Shown in pieces: positions 1-7,006 of a DNA stretch of 16,755 nt. A model generated the notes under the pieces. The model searched no databases. It saw only the letters and a list, made by a program, of their open reading frames with translations, and was not told where the DNA came from. This DNA comes from Simkania sp. (GTDB lineage Bacteria > Chlamydiota > Chlamydiia > Chlamydiales > Simkaniaceae): assembly GCA_028281425.1 (NCBI GenBank), contig JANQJX010000072.1, forward strand, positions 1 to 16,755, in the 5' to 3' direction. Numbering within the stretch: the first letter of the stretch is position 1; each line of letters starts with the position of its first letter. Made by a program: the position numbers and the translations under genes.

Positions 1-185
1 TAGACGAGTCTTGTTGGTAAGCCTTTTCGCCCCGTTTCTTCAAAGTAGAGATCGGCAATCGCTTCTATTGCCTTCCAGTTGATTTCCTTTGACAACTGAA
101 TGAGTTCCTGTTTGGGGTTAAGTGGATGGGAGAGTCATTGATCGAATAAACGGCCTTGTTCGTGATGGGTTTGCTTCGGTTTCAT
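1..185 (-). pseudogene. IS5-like transposase, 5' end, interrupted
   Basis: Read on the minus strand from an ATG at 185-183, the frame encodes MKPKQTHHEQGRLFDQ, then a TGA stop (137-135), then continues in the same frame as LSHPLNPKQELIQLSKEINW and on to GRKGLPTRLV at the window edge. This matches the N-terminus of IS5-type DDE transposases, where a LVxLxxxIxW segment is followed by LY and then GRPxxPxRLMVGL. Codon 17 is TGA where a sense codon is expected (CGA would be one change away), and the W-to-LY spacing looks about one residue short, so the copy is probably dead. The rest of the gene lies outside the window. The family call rests on remembered motif patterns; the in-frame stop is directly visible. 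Confidence 0.65.
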
Positions 186-190
186 GGTAT

Positions 191-234
191 AATCTGCAAG
201 AAAATGAGGGTTAATGGATGGTTTCTTGCAGATT
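191..234. repeat. 13-bp perfect inverted repeat upstream of the transposase start
   Basis: AATCTGCAAGAAA (191-203) and TTTCTTGCAGATT (222-234) are perfect reverse complements separated by 18 bases. The hairpin ends 5 bases before the transposase ATG at 185. It could hide the ribosome binding site from transcripts entering from outside, a known way of limiting transposase expression, or it could be part of the element's end. There is no T tract, so it is not an obvious terminator. Confidence 0.55.
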
Positions 235-291
235 TCAGGGACGACTATTTTGCATGTCCTCTATGGAAAAAGGCAGGGATGTAGAGGTCCT

Positions 292-1197
292 CTATTTGGG
301 AAAAGGGATTCTTTTGAAGTCTTCTGCAATATCTGCATGATCAAAAATAGATTGTGCTTCTTCGATAAACGGAATTAAATCGCGATAGCGTGCTGAAAAA
401 TGGGTGAGTATTAACCGTTTCACTTTTGCTTTTTTTGCAATTGTTGCTGCTTCTTTTGCTGTCATATGAAGATGGCTTATTGCTAACTCTTGATGCTCAT
501 GGAGATAGGTACTCTCGCAAAGAAAAAGTTTTGCATTTTTTGCAAGTTTAATGGCTTTTTCACAAGGTCTGGTATCAATGACAATTGAAAAAACATCTCC
601 TTTTCGAAGGTAACTCACCTCTTCTAAATGCACTTTTTTCCCTTCAATTATCAGCTCTTTTTTTTCTTCAAGCTCTTTGACTTGACTCCCTTTAATACGA
701 AAATGTTCTAATTTTTTCTTATCAAATTTAATTGTATCTGCCTCTTGAATACGATAACCCAAATTATCTATCCCATGATCTAAAAATGCTGCTTCAATCG
801 TGAATGTTTCATCTTGATGTACAACTCCTTCTTTTTCTATGGGATGCTCAATCACCTCAATGTGGTCATGGTAAATCGTTCCATAACGGAGTCGATCAAA
901 ATAGACCTTCCCGCTTGCCGGATAGTAACAATGAATTGGATGGGGGACTCTGTCAAGATTAAGACGCATCAGCATCGAACTAAAGCCAAGGCAATGATCT
1001 CCATGAAAATGGCTAATAAAAATATGATTCACACAGGGAGGAGAGACTTCAGCATATGTGAATTGACGTTGCGTTCCTTCACCTGGATCAAATAAAAATC
1101 CTTGGTGATTCCAACGCAATAAATAAGCTCCATGATTACGTAAACGGGTGGGATGTTGGGAAGAACACCCTAAAATAATCAAATCTCTTACACTCAT
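292..1197 (-). CDS. rnz: ribonuclease Z (tRNA 3' endonuclease)
   Basis: This is a 301-residue metallo-beta-lactamase-fold endonuclease that removes 3' trailers from pre-tRNAs in the cytoplasm so that CCA can be added. The metal-binding motif HFHGDH is at residues 63-68. Further ligands expected for the family are visible as H141 in LDHGIDNLGYR, D208 in IVIDTRPC and H266 in LTHFSARY, and the HMTAKEA stretch near 244-250 matches the RNase Z signature close to HSTxxEA. The segment between about 150 and 200 is the expected place for the flexible tRNA-binding exosite. Length is normal for the long bacterial form. The ATG at 1197 overlaps the stop of the upstream rhomboid gene in an ATGA, which fixes the start and indicates translational coupling. 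It is the last gene of the lon operon. In C. trachomatis an RNase Z homologue also lies close to lon, as I recall. Confidence 0.93.
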   Translation of the reverse strand: MSVRDLIILGCSSQHPTRLRNHGAYLLRWNHQGFLFDPGEGTQRQFTYAEVSPPCVNHIFISHFHGDHCLGFSSMLMRLNLDRVPHPIHCYYPASGKVYFDRLRYGTIYHDHIEVIEHPIEKEGVVHQDETFTIEAAFLDHGIDNLGYRIQEADTIKFDKKKLEHFRIKGSQVKELEEKKELIIEGKKVHLEEVSYLRKGDVFSIVIDTRPCEKAIKLAKNAKLFLCESTYLHEHQELAISHLHMTAKEAATIAKKAKVKRLILTHFSARYRDLIPFIEEAQSIFDHADIAEDFKRIPFPK

Positions 1198-2321
1198 ATA
1201 TGGCCCTTCGAAAAAGAAGAGATTGAGCCGAGTATCATTCCTGTTGCAGCCCCCACAATATGAGCTGTATTTGCGATATTCATTGCAAAAGGGGAGAGAT
1301 CAAAACGGGTAAGAAAAAAAGAAATGATTTGAAAAAGAGTTAGCCCCAAAACATAAACGGCTAAAAAACCGATTGTAAATCGATGTAAGGGATATCCTTC
1401 CCAAGGAGCCAATTGCTGCCGTCCCCAAATGAAGCCAGCAAGACCTAAAATCACACCTGAATAGCCCAAAAATAAGGAGCCTGTCATGAGATATTGAGCA
1501 GTATTGGAGACAGTTGCAATGATCAGCATGATAAAAAGATAACTGCTTGATTTAGTCCTTTCTTCGACTTGTTTCCCCCAAAAAAAAAACAAAAGCATAT
1601 TGAAGAAAATATGAAAAATATGGGCGTGAAGCAAACAAGGAGTGACTAAACGATAAATTTGGCCTTTACGTAGCTTGATAAACATCGGTCCTGTTATGGG
1701 CTTTTTTTTTCGAGCTTGGTTTAAAAAAATAGAATAAAGGCCTTGCCAATTTGGCTTCTCTCTGATTTGTTGAAATTCCTTTTTTGCTTTTAGAGGGAGT
1801 TTTTCAAAATCTAAGGGTCTTTCAATGGGATATTTCTTGAAGAAGTAGAGGTAATCTAAAAAAAGCTGAGGAACATCATAAGATAAATGCATAAAAAGGG
1901 GAGTCAAATTAAAAAAACCTGCACCTGGATTGGTTTTTTTAAGGTGATAGAGTTGGTATCCATTTAAAAAAAATAAACCCATGCACACAAAAATGATGAT
2001 TCGCGTGATAGGGGTGCGTGAAAAAGAGGGTCTTATTGGGATTGCGCGAGATTGTTTGTTTGAGTTTTTGGAGAGAAATTCTGCAACCCCTTTCTCATCT
2101 AAGGGATGCTTATCATTTTGAAAACGAGGATCGCTTGAGTTTTCGAGAAAAATATTGAGCCAATGCGTTGCGATTTGCAGATCATCTTCCCGGTAAATCC
2201 AGAGGTTAAAAAGGTCTTCTTTCCCTTTGGATTCTAGGCGTGATTCAATGTGCTCCCTTTGCAAAAAAGCTTGAAAAGCAGATGCTTTTTCTTCTCCTTT
2301 GATTTGACCTAAAAAGCGCAT
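1194..2321 (-). CDS. GlpG-like rhomboid intramembrane serine protease with enlarged L1 loop
   Basis: This 375-residue protein combines a cytoplasmic N-terminal domain like that of E. coli GlpG (residues 1-70; FLENSSDPRF resembles GlpG FLENPADPRY) with a rhomboid membrane core. Catalytic residues are visible: S288 in GYSG (286-289), H354 in TAHIVGAATG, and the oxyanion motif HxxxN at H237-N241 in HIFHIFFN. TM1 is about 108-126; later helices fall near 228-250, 260-280, 285-302, 315-338 and 350-368. Between TM1 and the next helix lie about 95 residues (127-222), roughly twice the usual GlpG L1 loop, with several aromatic and basic stretches. Rhomboids cut transmembrane substrates; none is suggested here by sequence. 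The gene starts 9 bases after the stop of the nucleotidyltransferase and ends in an ATGA overlap with rnz, so it belongs to the lon operon. Confidence 0.9.
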   Translation of the reverse strand: MRFLGQIKGEEKASAFQAFLQREHIESRLESKGKEDLFNLWIYREDDLQIATHWLNIFLENSSDPRFQNDKHPLDEKGVAEFLSKNSNKQSRAIPIRPSFSRTPITRIIIFVCMGLFFLNGYQLYHLKKTNPGAGFFNLTPLFMHLSYDVPQLFLDYLYFFKKYPIERPLDFEKLPLKAKKEFQQIREKPNWQGLYSIFLNQARKKKPITGPMFIKLRKGQIYRLVTPCLLHAHIFHIFFNMLLFFFWGKQVEERTKSSSYLFIMLIIATVSNTAQYLMTGSLFLGYSGVILGLAGFIWGRQQLAPWEGYPLHRFTIGFLAVYVLGLTLFQIISFFLTRFDLSPFAMNIANTAHIVGAATGMILGSISSFSKGHI

Positions 2322-2330
2322 TTCTCTCTC

Positions 2331-2816
2331 TCATATTATCGATTTGATTTTTTCAATGATTTCAGATGTTGAAAGATTTGGCTTAAGGGAAACACTATGT
2401 ATTTTACCTCCATTTTTTTCAACAATTGGAGCTTCAATACATTTTTCTCCATATTCGGCCCCATTGACATGAATATTGGGTTGAATCACTTTCAGAAGCA
2501 TGATGGGGTTGGTTTCTTCAAAATAGGTGACAAAATTCACCCACTGCAAAGCTGCAACCATTTCAAGTCGATGCTCAAGTGGAATAATAGGACGCAAAGG
2601 ACTTTTGTATTTTTTAATAGAAGCATCACTATTAAGCGCTACAATTAAACAATCTGCAAGAGTTGAAGCTTCATGAATGATCTGTAGATGTCCTGCATGA
2701 AGTAAATCAAAAGATCCATTTAAGGTTGTAATTGTTTTTTTTTCTTTTCGAATCTGTATGATTTTATCGGCCAAATCAATCGGTAAAATCAATTTTTCCT
2801 GATTGATCAGTTTCAT
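2331..2816 (-). CDS. RfaE2-like nucleotidyltransferase (HldE C-terminal domain type)
   Basis: This 161-residue stand-alone cytidylyltransferase-fold protein has the nucleotide-binding motif NGSFDLLHAGH (HAGH at 40-43), followed by VALNSDASIKKYK and PLEHRLEMVAALQWV, in the order seen in the adenylyltransferase domain of HldE (RfaE2), which makes ADP-heptose from heptose-1-phosphate. In HldE a conserved LVKGGDY motif follows; here the equivalent is HVNGAEY (116-122), so lysine and one glycine are replaced by asparagine and alanine. That makes the exact substrate uncertain. As known from Chlamydiaceae, their lipopolysaccharide core lacks heptose, so the product may be another nucleotide-activated sugar or polyol phosphate. 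Glycerol-3-phosphate cytidylyltransferase is the main alternative. The ATG overlaps the lon stop in ATGA, so translation is coupled to lon. Confidence 0.8.
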   Translation of the reverse strand: MKLINQEKLILPIDLADKIIQIRKEKKTITTLNGSFDLLHAGHLQIIHEASTLADCLIVALNSDASIKKYKSPLRPIIPLEHRLEMVAALQWVNFVTYFEETNPIMLLKVIQPNIHVNGAEYGEKCIEAPIVEKNGGKIHSVSLKPNLSTSEIIEKIKSII

Positions 2817-5332
2817 TTTTTTCTCCTACGAAAAGCCAAGCAAAAGACATCATTGTAATCGTTTACAAAATGTACTTTTAGTCCTTTTTTCAAATAGGAA
2901 GGTAGCTCATCATAGTCACGTCTATTTTCTTTTGGAAAAATCAGTATTTTGAGGTTAGAGCGGCGCGCTGCAATCAATTTTTCTTTAAGTCCTCCAATTG
3001 GAAGAACTTTACCTGTTAATGTCAACTCACCTGTCATTCCTAAATCTTTTGTAACTGGCTCTTTCATCAGAAGCGATAGAAGAGCTGTCACCATTGTAAT
3101 TCCAGCAGAAGGTCCGTCTTTTGGGGTTGCTCCTTCAGGAATATGGAGATGAATTTCATTGTTAGCATATGCTTTTGCATCAACCGCATAATTCTTTGTC
3201 TGACTCTTTGCATAGCTCCAAGCAATTTCTGCAGATTCCTTCATGACATCACCCGCTTGTCCAGTCAGCTTCATTTGTGTTTTATCTGATTTATTTTCAA
3301 CAGCTTCAACATAAAGTGTCGTTCCTCCCATTGCTGTCCAAGCAAGTCCCGTACACACTCCTATTGGAGTTTTTTCATAATAACGGTCTGACGTGAAAAT
3401 AGGTTTACCGAGATATTTGGCTAAATTTTTCTCTTCAATTGTAACACTTTTGACTGGTTTTTTTCTTTTCTTCTTATCAGAGCTTCGAATGATTTCAACA
3501 GCCACCTTCCGAAGAATTTTTTTGATATTCTTTTCAAGGGTTCTAACACCTGCTTCTCGAGCATATCCCTCAATAATTTGCTTAATTGCAGCAGAAGTGA
3601 ATTTAATTTGAGATGTCTTTAATCCACTCTTTTTTCGATTTTTAGGAATGAGAAATTTTTTTGCAATTTGCACCTTTTCCTCTTTGATGTAACCAGATAA
3701 ACGCAGGACATCCATTCGATCTCTTAAAGGAACTGGGATCGTTTCAAGAACATTAGCTGTTACAATAAAAAGGACATTGGAAAGATCAGTTCGAACATCT
3801 AAATAGTGGTCTAAAAACTCTTTATTTTGTTCTGGATCTAAAACCTCAAGGAGTGCCGATGCAGGATCTCCTTGATAGCTTATTCCAATCTTATCGACTT
3901 CATCGATCATGATCACGGGATTCATTTTTTGGGTATACTTTAGCGCTTGAATCATTTTTCCAGGCATTGCTCCAACGTAGGTACGACGGTGCCCTTTGAT
4001 TTCGGCTTCATCACGCATTCCCCCAACAGAAAAGCGAAAGAATTTACGATTAAGTGCCCTAGCAATACTTTTTCCAATGCTTGTTTTCCCCACACCAGGA
4101 GGTCCAACGAAGCAGATAATACTTCCCTTGACGCCTTTTGTTAACTTTCCCACACCAATAAATTCTAAAATACGCTCCTTGATATCTTTTAGGCTATAAT
4201 GATCCTCATCGAGAATTGTTTGTGCATGATCCAAATCATGATTTTCCTTGCTATTATCTCCCCAGGGAACAATGGTTAACCAATCGAGATAATTTCTTGC
4301 AACCGAGTATTCAGCCGATTGCACTTCCAAAACATTGAGTTTTTCAATTTCTTCATCGATCACTTTTTGAACATCTTCAGGAACGGTTTTTCCTTTCAAT
4401 CGTTCTTTAAATTTCTCGGTGTCACATGTCTTGTCATCCTTTTCAAGGCCAAGTTCTTTTTTAATCGTTCTAAGCTGCTCTTTTAAAAAGAATTCTCGTT
4501 GCGTTTTTGAAATGGTTGCTTCGATTTTCTGGTTGATACTGCTTTGCAACTTACTTAAATCCAATTCTTTCTTAAGAAGGACAAGTGTTTTATCAATTCT
4601 GGCTTGCAAATCAAAAGCTTCTAAAATCTCTTGAAGTTCTTGACGTCCTGCCGTTGTTAAAGCCACAGCAAAATCAGCTAATTTCCCTGGCTCGGTAAAA
4701 TCGGAATGGCCAAGAAAAATTTGAAGCTCTTCTTTAAAAAGGGGATTGAGCTTTAAAAGCTCTTTAATTGTTGTGATAATGCTAATTGAGTAAGCTTTGA
4801 TAATCTTTGATTGCTGCGGAGAGACATGATCTTCATGATATGCAACTTTGGCACGAAGATATTTTGATTTTTTAATAGGTTTTTCAAAAGTGATTCGCTT
4901 TTCCATGTTGAGAACAACTTGAGCTCCTCCCTGTTCAAGTGGGACAATGCGCAAGATGTTTGCCATCACTCCTACTTTATTGAGAGCAGCATAAGAAAGA
5001 TCGTAAATATTGACCTCTTCTTCTTTTGTCAAAAAAAGGGCAAGCATTTTATGAGAAGACTTAGCAACGAGTTTAAGAACCTCGTAATAAGGACCTGGTT
5101 CAATGACAAGAGGGGCGGCCATTCCAGGAAAAAAGGGACGCCTTGTTAATGGTAAAATAAAAAGCTCATCGGGAAGCGATTTTGATATCTCCTCCTTTTT
5201 TGGAGCTTTTCCTGGAGGTTTGAGATTTGCATCAATAAGAGGCCCAGCAAGGTCAATCTTTTCGATCTCTTTTTCTTTGGAAGGACTTTCTTCATCTTCA
5301 GCTGAAAAATGATCGTCTTCTTGATCGGTCAC
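2813..5332 (-). CDS. lon: Lon ATP-dependent protease
   Basis: This 839-residue LonA protease degrades misfolded and regulatory proteins in the cytoplasm. An acidic, low-complexity extension (1-50) precedes the substrate-binding N domain (from about 53, LPDELFILPLTRRPFFPG). A coiled-coil segment lies around 260-340. The AAA+ module has Walker A GPPGVGKT at 410-417, Walker B VIMIDEVDK at 473-481, and arginine-rich sensor regions after 530. The protease domain carries catalytic S742 in PKDGPSAG and K785 in GGLKEKL, 43 residues apart as in E. coli Lon. Everything needed for activity is present. The start codon is GTG at 5332, supported by a strong Shine-Dalgarno 9 bases upstream. Lon is first in an operon with the nucleotidyltransferase, rhomboid and rnz. 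The acidic N-terminal extension is the only unusual part. Confidence 0.97.
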   Translation of the reverse strand: MTDQEDDHFSAEDEESPSKEKEIEKIDLAGPLIDANLKPPGKAPKKEEISKSLPDELFILPLTRRPFFPGMAAPLVIEPGPYYEVLKLVAKSSHKMLALFLTKEEEVNIYDLSYAALNKVGVMANILRIVPLEQGGAQVVLNMEKRITFEKPIKKSKYLRAKVAYHEDHVSPQQSKIIKAYSISIITTIKELLKLNPLFKEELQIFLGHSDFTEPGKLADFAVALTTAGRQELQEILEAFDLQARIDKTLVLLKKELDLSKLQSSINQKIEATISKTQREFFLKEQLRTIKKELGLEKDDKTCDTEKFKERLKGKTVPEDVQKVIDEEIEKLNVLEVQSAEYSVARNYLDWLTIVPWGDNSKENHDLDHAQTILDEDHYSLKDIKERILEFIGVGKLTKGVKGSIICFVGPPGVGKTSIGKSIARALNRKFFRFSVGGMRDEAEIKGHRRTYVGAMPGKMIQALKYTQKMNPVIMIDEVDKIGISYQGDPASALLEVLDPEQNKEFLDHYLDVRTDLSNVLFIVTANVLETIPVPLRDRMDVLRLSGYIKEEKVQIAKKFLIPKNRKKSGLKTSQIKFTSAAIKQIIEGYAREAGVRTLEKNIKKILRKVAVEIIRSSDKKKRKKPVKSVTIEEKNLAKYLGKPIFTSDRYYEKTPIGVCTGLAWTAMGGTTLYVEAVENKSDKTQMKLTGQAGDVMKESAEIAWSYAKSQTKNYAVDAKAYANNEIHLHIPEGATPKDGPSAGITMVTALLSLLMKEPVTKDLGMTGELTLTGKVLPIGGLKEKLIAARRSNLKILIFPKENRRDYDELPSYLKKGLKVHFVNDYNDVFCLAFRRRKK

Positions 5333-5338
5333 GAAAGA

Positions 5339-5350
5339 ATCCCTCCTTTA
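5339..5350 (-). promoter_or_regulatory. strong Shine-Dalgarno fixing the lon GTG start
   Basis: On the minus strand TAAAGGAGGG is followed by nine bases and then GTG ACC GAT, the lon start. The near-perfect anti-16S match at proper spacing decides for GTG over any internal ATG. It is the strongest ribosome binding site seen in the window. Confidence 0.8.
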
Positions 5351-5459
5351 AGAATGTGAAAAGTTTACATCAATTTGAAAATCCCAGTTTATCAACTATA
5401 ATTAAAATAAGCAAATCTTCTCTTTAGCTTCTTGTTATGATAATCAGCAAATAAACACA

Positions 5460-5498
5460 AGGGCAAGCATTCACCCTTAGTCTGCATTTGCATGCCCT
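5460..5498. repeat. hairpin abutting repeat copy 1
   Basis: AGGGCAAGC (5460-5468) and GCATGCCCT (5490-5498) form a nine-base stem with one mismatch. It ends exactly where the 97-bp repeat begins. On the minus strand a T-rich stretch (TTGTGTTTATTTG) follows, so it could be a terminator for minus-strand transcripts coming from the repeat side, or simply the edge of an inserted element. Confidence 0.4.
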
Positions 5499-5595
5499 CT
5501 CTTTCGAAAAGGCACACAGATTGTTTTTTGAGACTTAAGAAATTCCCGATTGGGTAGGGATTTAACCTCACCTAAAAGAATTTATTGGATGTATC
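5499..5595 (-). repeat. 97-bp dispersed repeat, copy 1
   Basis: The reverse complement of this stretch matches 8413-8509 at 90 of 97 positions by eye, without gaps. It begins CTCTTTCGAAAAGG, contains AGACTTAAGAAATTCCCGA and ends GATGTATC. The copies are inverted relative to each other, but each has the same orientation relative to the gene it precedes: copy 1 ends 166 bases before the lon start and copy 2 ends 148 bases before the kinase start. It does not encode a recognisable protein. Confidence 0.85.
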
Positions 5596-5668
5596 AGCAA
5601 AACAGAGTATGTGGATTTTTCTAGAGCTGATAGGTAAAAAATGTAGGTTAAAGTTGTTTCATTTGGTT

Positions 5669-5835
5669 AACGCGGCTTTAACATAAGCTCTCTATGAAAA
5701 GGCCCATCTTTTCCGCGACCTTTCCATGAAAAATGCTTTGAAAATAGTGCTTTGGCTATTCTCTTCCCCACTTTTTCTGGAAATTTCATCAAAAATATGC
5801 ACCTTTTCATAGAGAGTTTACGTTAAACTCGCGTT
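5669..5835. mobile_element. MITE-like palindromic element with 37-bp terminal inverted repeats
   Basis: The left arm 5669-5705 begins AACGCGGCTTTAACATAAG and runs into CTCTCTATGAAAAGG. The right arm 5799-5835 is its reverse complement with 31 of 37 matches; the inner 16 bases CTCTCTATGAAAAGG are essentially perfect. The 93-bp interior has no open frame and contains a small AATAG/CTATT hairpin. Size, long terminal repeats and absence of coding capacity fit a miniature inverted-repeat element, or a large cruciform-forming structure. I could not find a clean target-site duplication. Confidence 0.55.
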
Positions 5836-5976
5836 TGTTTAAGATGTATGCTATGCTTGCATTTTATGGGCCTACTTGAGATCTGTCATTGAAATGTTTT
5901 AATTTAAGAGTTAAGCAAAATTGCAAAGAAATTCATAAGGTCTTCTTAAAGAAGCGTAAAGTTCAATGGGCCCTTT

Positions 5977-6558
5977 ATGTATTTTCTTATTATTGATAGC
6001 AGCGGAGAAAGGAGTTTTGTTGCACTTGTAAAGAAGAAAAAAGTCATATCTATTTTGCTTCCTCCAAGAGGACAGGCAGACTTTCTTTTACCCAGTATCG
6101 AGGAGCTTCTTACCTCAGGTGAGCTTTCATTAGATCTTTTGGACTTTTTAGCAGTGGGTGTAGGTCCAGGCTCTTTTACTGGAACACGTCTCGGTGTTTT
6201 GACAGCAAAAATGCTTAGTTTTTCCAAAAAACTCCCTTTAATTCCATTTTGTAGTTCCCTTTGCTTTACTCCCCAAAACAAAAACGATTACTTCTTTTTA
6301 ATCGATGCAAAATCTCAAGGAATTTATTGTTTTGATGGTCAAAAAGGAAAATGCTTGTCCCATAAAAATTTGACACTTCTTAAAAAGGCCAGGCTCTTTT
6401 CTTTGGATCCTCAAACAATTGAAAAAAAATATCATCTTAGAACGCATCTTGCTGAGATCAATTTTCCCTTTTTAACCAACTATTTATTAGATAAATACCA
6501 AACCAATCCTTCTTTTTCTTTAGCAAACATTCAAGTTTCTTATTTTTATCAACTTTAA
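5977..6558 (+). CDS. tsaB: tRNA t6A biosynthesis protein TsaB (YeaZ)
   Basis: This 193-residue ASKHA-fold protein is the non-catalytic partner of TsaD in the complex that makes N6-threonylcarbamoyladenosine at position 37 of ANN-decoding tRNAs. It starts with MYFLIIDSSGERSFVAL, the family's first strand, and carries the signature GVGPGSFTGTRLG at 61-73. The N-terminal half is well conserved, whereas the C-terminal half is short and divergent: E. coli TsaB has about 231 residues, so the second subdomain is reduced. No strong Shine-Dalgarno precedes the ATG at 5977. It lies divergent to lon and upstream of rpsU and dnaJ, an association I recall from C. trachomatis (CT341-CT344), which supports orthology. 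Confidence 0.88.
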   Translation: MYFLIIDSSGERSFVALVKKKKVISILLPPRGQADFLLPSIEELLTSGELSLDLLDFLAVGVGPGSFTGTRLGVLTAKMLSFSKKLPLIPFCSSLCFTPQNKNDYFFLIDAKSQGIYCFDGQKGKCLSHKNLTLLKKARLFSLDPQTIEKKYHLRTHLAEINFPFLTNYLLDKYQTNPSFSLANIQVSYFYQL

Positions 6559-6591
6559 GATTCACTATTTTCTTCTTTAGCCATAAAATGA

Positions 6592-6621
6592 TTGAACAAT
6601 ATCTCATCTATCTTTTAAAAT
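6592..6621 (+). promoter_or_regulatory. possible sigma-66/sigma-70 promoter for rpsU
   Basis: TTGAAC (6592-6597) and TAAAAT (6616-6621) are 18 bases apart in the 135-bp gap between tsaB and rpsU. The match to TTGACA/TATAAT is 4/6 and 5/6. Transcription would start about 65 bases before the rpsU ATG. In such AT-rich DNA a chance match is quite possible. Confidence 0.35.
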
Positions 6622-6680
6622 GGGAAGACTATGTTTTTAAAAGCATGGAATCAATTTCGTATTAAGCTAAGAAAAATTTA

Positions 6681-6686
6681 AGGAAG
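6681..6686 (+). promoter_or_regulatory. Shine-Dalgarno of rpsU
   Basis: AGGAAG lies seven bases before the rpsU ATG at 6694, a normal spacing, and confirms the start of this short gene. Confidence 0.65.
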
Positions 6687-6693
6687 TGATTTT

Positions 6694-6879
6694 ATGACTA
6701 GCGTCAAGGTTCGTCCTGGCGAGTCAATTGACAAAGCCCTTCGAGTACTTAAGAAAAAACTCGATAAAGAAGGGGTGATGAAAGCTGCAAAAGCCCGTCG
6801 GTTTTATGATAAACCTTCTATAAGAAAGAAGGCTAAGTCAAAGGCAGCTCTCAAATACCGCCTTAAAAAAAATCGTTAG
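6694..6879 (+). CDS. rpsU: 30S ribosomal protein bS21
   Basis: This 61-residue, highly basic protein matches bS21 along its length: TSVKVRPGESIDKALRVLKK at the N-terminus, then KEGVMKAAKARRFYDKPS and a lysine/arginine-rich tail. bS21 sits near the anti-Shine-Dalgarno end of 16S rRNA on the small subunit platform and assists initiation. The family normally has 55-75 residues. The start is supported by AGGAAG seven bases upstream. It is co-directional with dnaJ 225 bp downstream. In many bacteria, and in C. trachomatis as I recall, rpsU neighbours dnaJ. Confidence 0.95.
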   Translation: MTSVKVRPGESIDKALRVLKKKLDKEGVMKAAKARRFYDKPSIRKKAKSKAALKYRLKKNR

Positions 6880-6961
6880 CTCTTTTCAAACTCTTTAAGT
6901 TAAGATTTTTGTTGCACAAGGTTCTATATTATAGTTGGCTTGCGATCAATAAAGTAGGTTC

Positions 6962-6991
6962 TTGAAAAGAAAAAATATTTTAGCAGTTATA
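6962..6991 (+). promoter_or_regulatory. possible dnaJ promoter overlapping the CIRCE-like operator
   Basis: TTGAAA at 6962-6967 is followed after 17-18 bases by AGTTAT or GTTATA (6985-6991), which would place the -10 inside the operator described at 6980-7006. The -10 match is poor, so the call depends mostly on its position relative to the operator. A HrcA-type repressor bound there would block this promoter. Confidence 0.3.
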
Positions 6992-7006
6992 GATCTCAAC
7001 TGCTAA
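6980..7006. promoter_or_regulatory. CIRCE-like HrcA operator upstream of dnaJ
   Basis: TTAGCAGTT (6980-6988), nine bases, then AACTGCTAA (6998-7006): a perfect inverted repeat with exactly the architecture of CIRCE (TTAGCACTC-N9-GAGTGCTAA). The outer six bases of each arm are identical to the consensus. The inner CTC/GAG is replaced by GTT/AAC symmetrically, giving 14 of 18 consensus matches. The symmetry extends one more base on each side (6979/7007). It lies about 100 bp before the dnaJ ATG. HrcA and CIRCE are established controllers of dnaK and groE operons in chlamydiae and many other bacteria, so heat-inducible control of dnaJ is inferred. As an alternative, the stem could act as an RNA hairpin behind rpsU, but no T tract follows. 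Confidence 0.7.

Larger units (their letters stand above)
5333..5976. other. 644-bp divergent intergenic region between lon and tsaB
   Basis: This gap separates divergently transcribed lon and tsaB, so it must hold promoters for both, although none stands out as a clear consensus. It contains a hairpin (5460-5498), copy 1 of the 97-bp repeat (5499-5595) and a palindromic MITE-like element (5669-5835), each listed separately. I see no credible coding sequence in it. Confidence 0.7.

Noticed and set aside
814..1095. Plus-strand open frame opposite rnz, and similar antisense frames opposite lon, the rhomboid gene, dnaJ and the secretin gene
   Set aside because: They lie wholly inside strongly supported genes on the other strand or in another frame and show no domain features.
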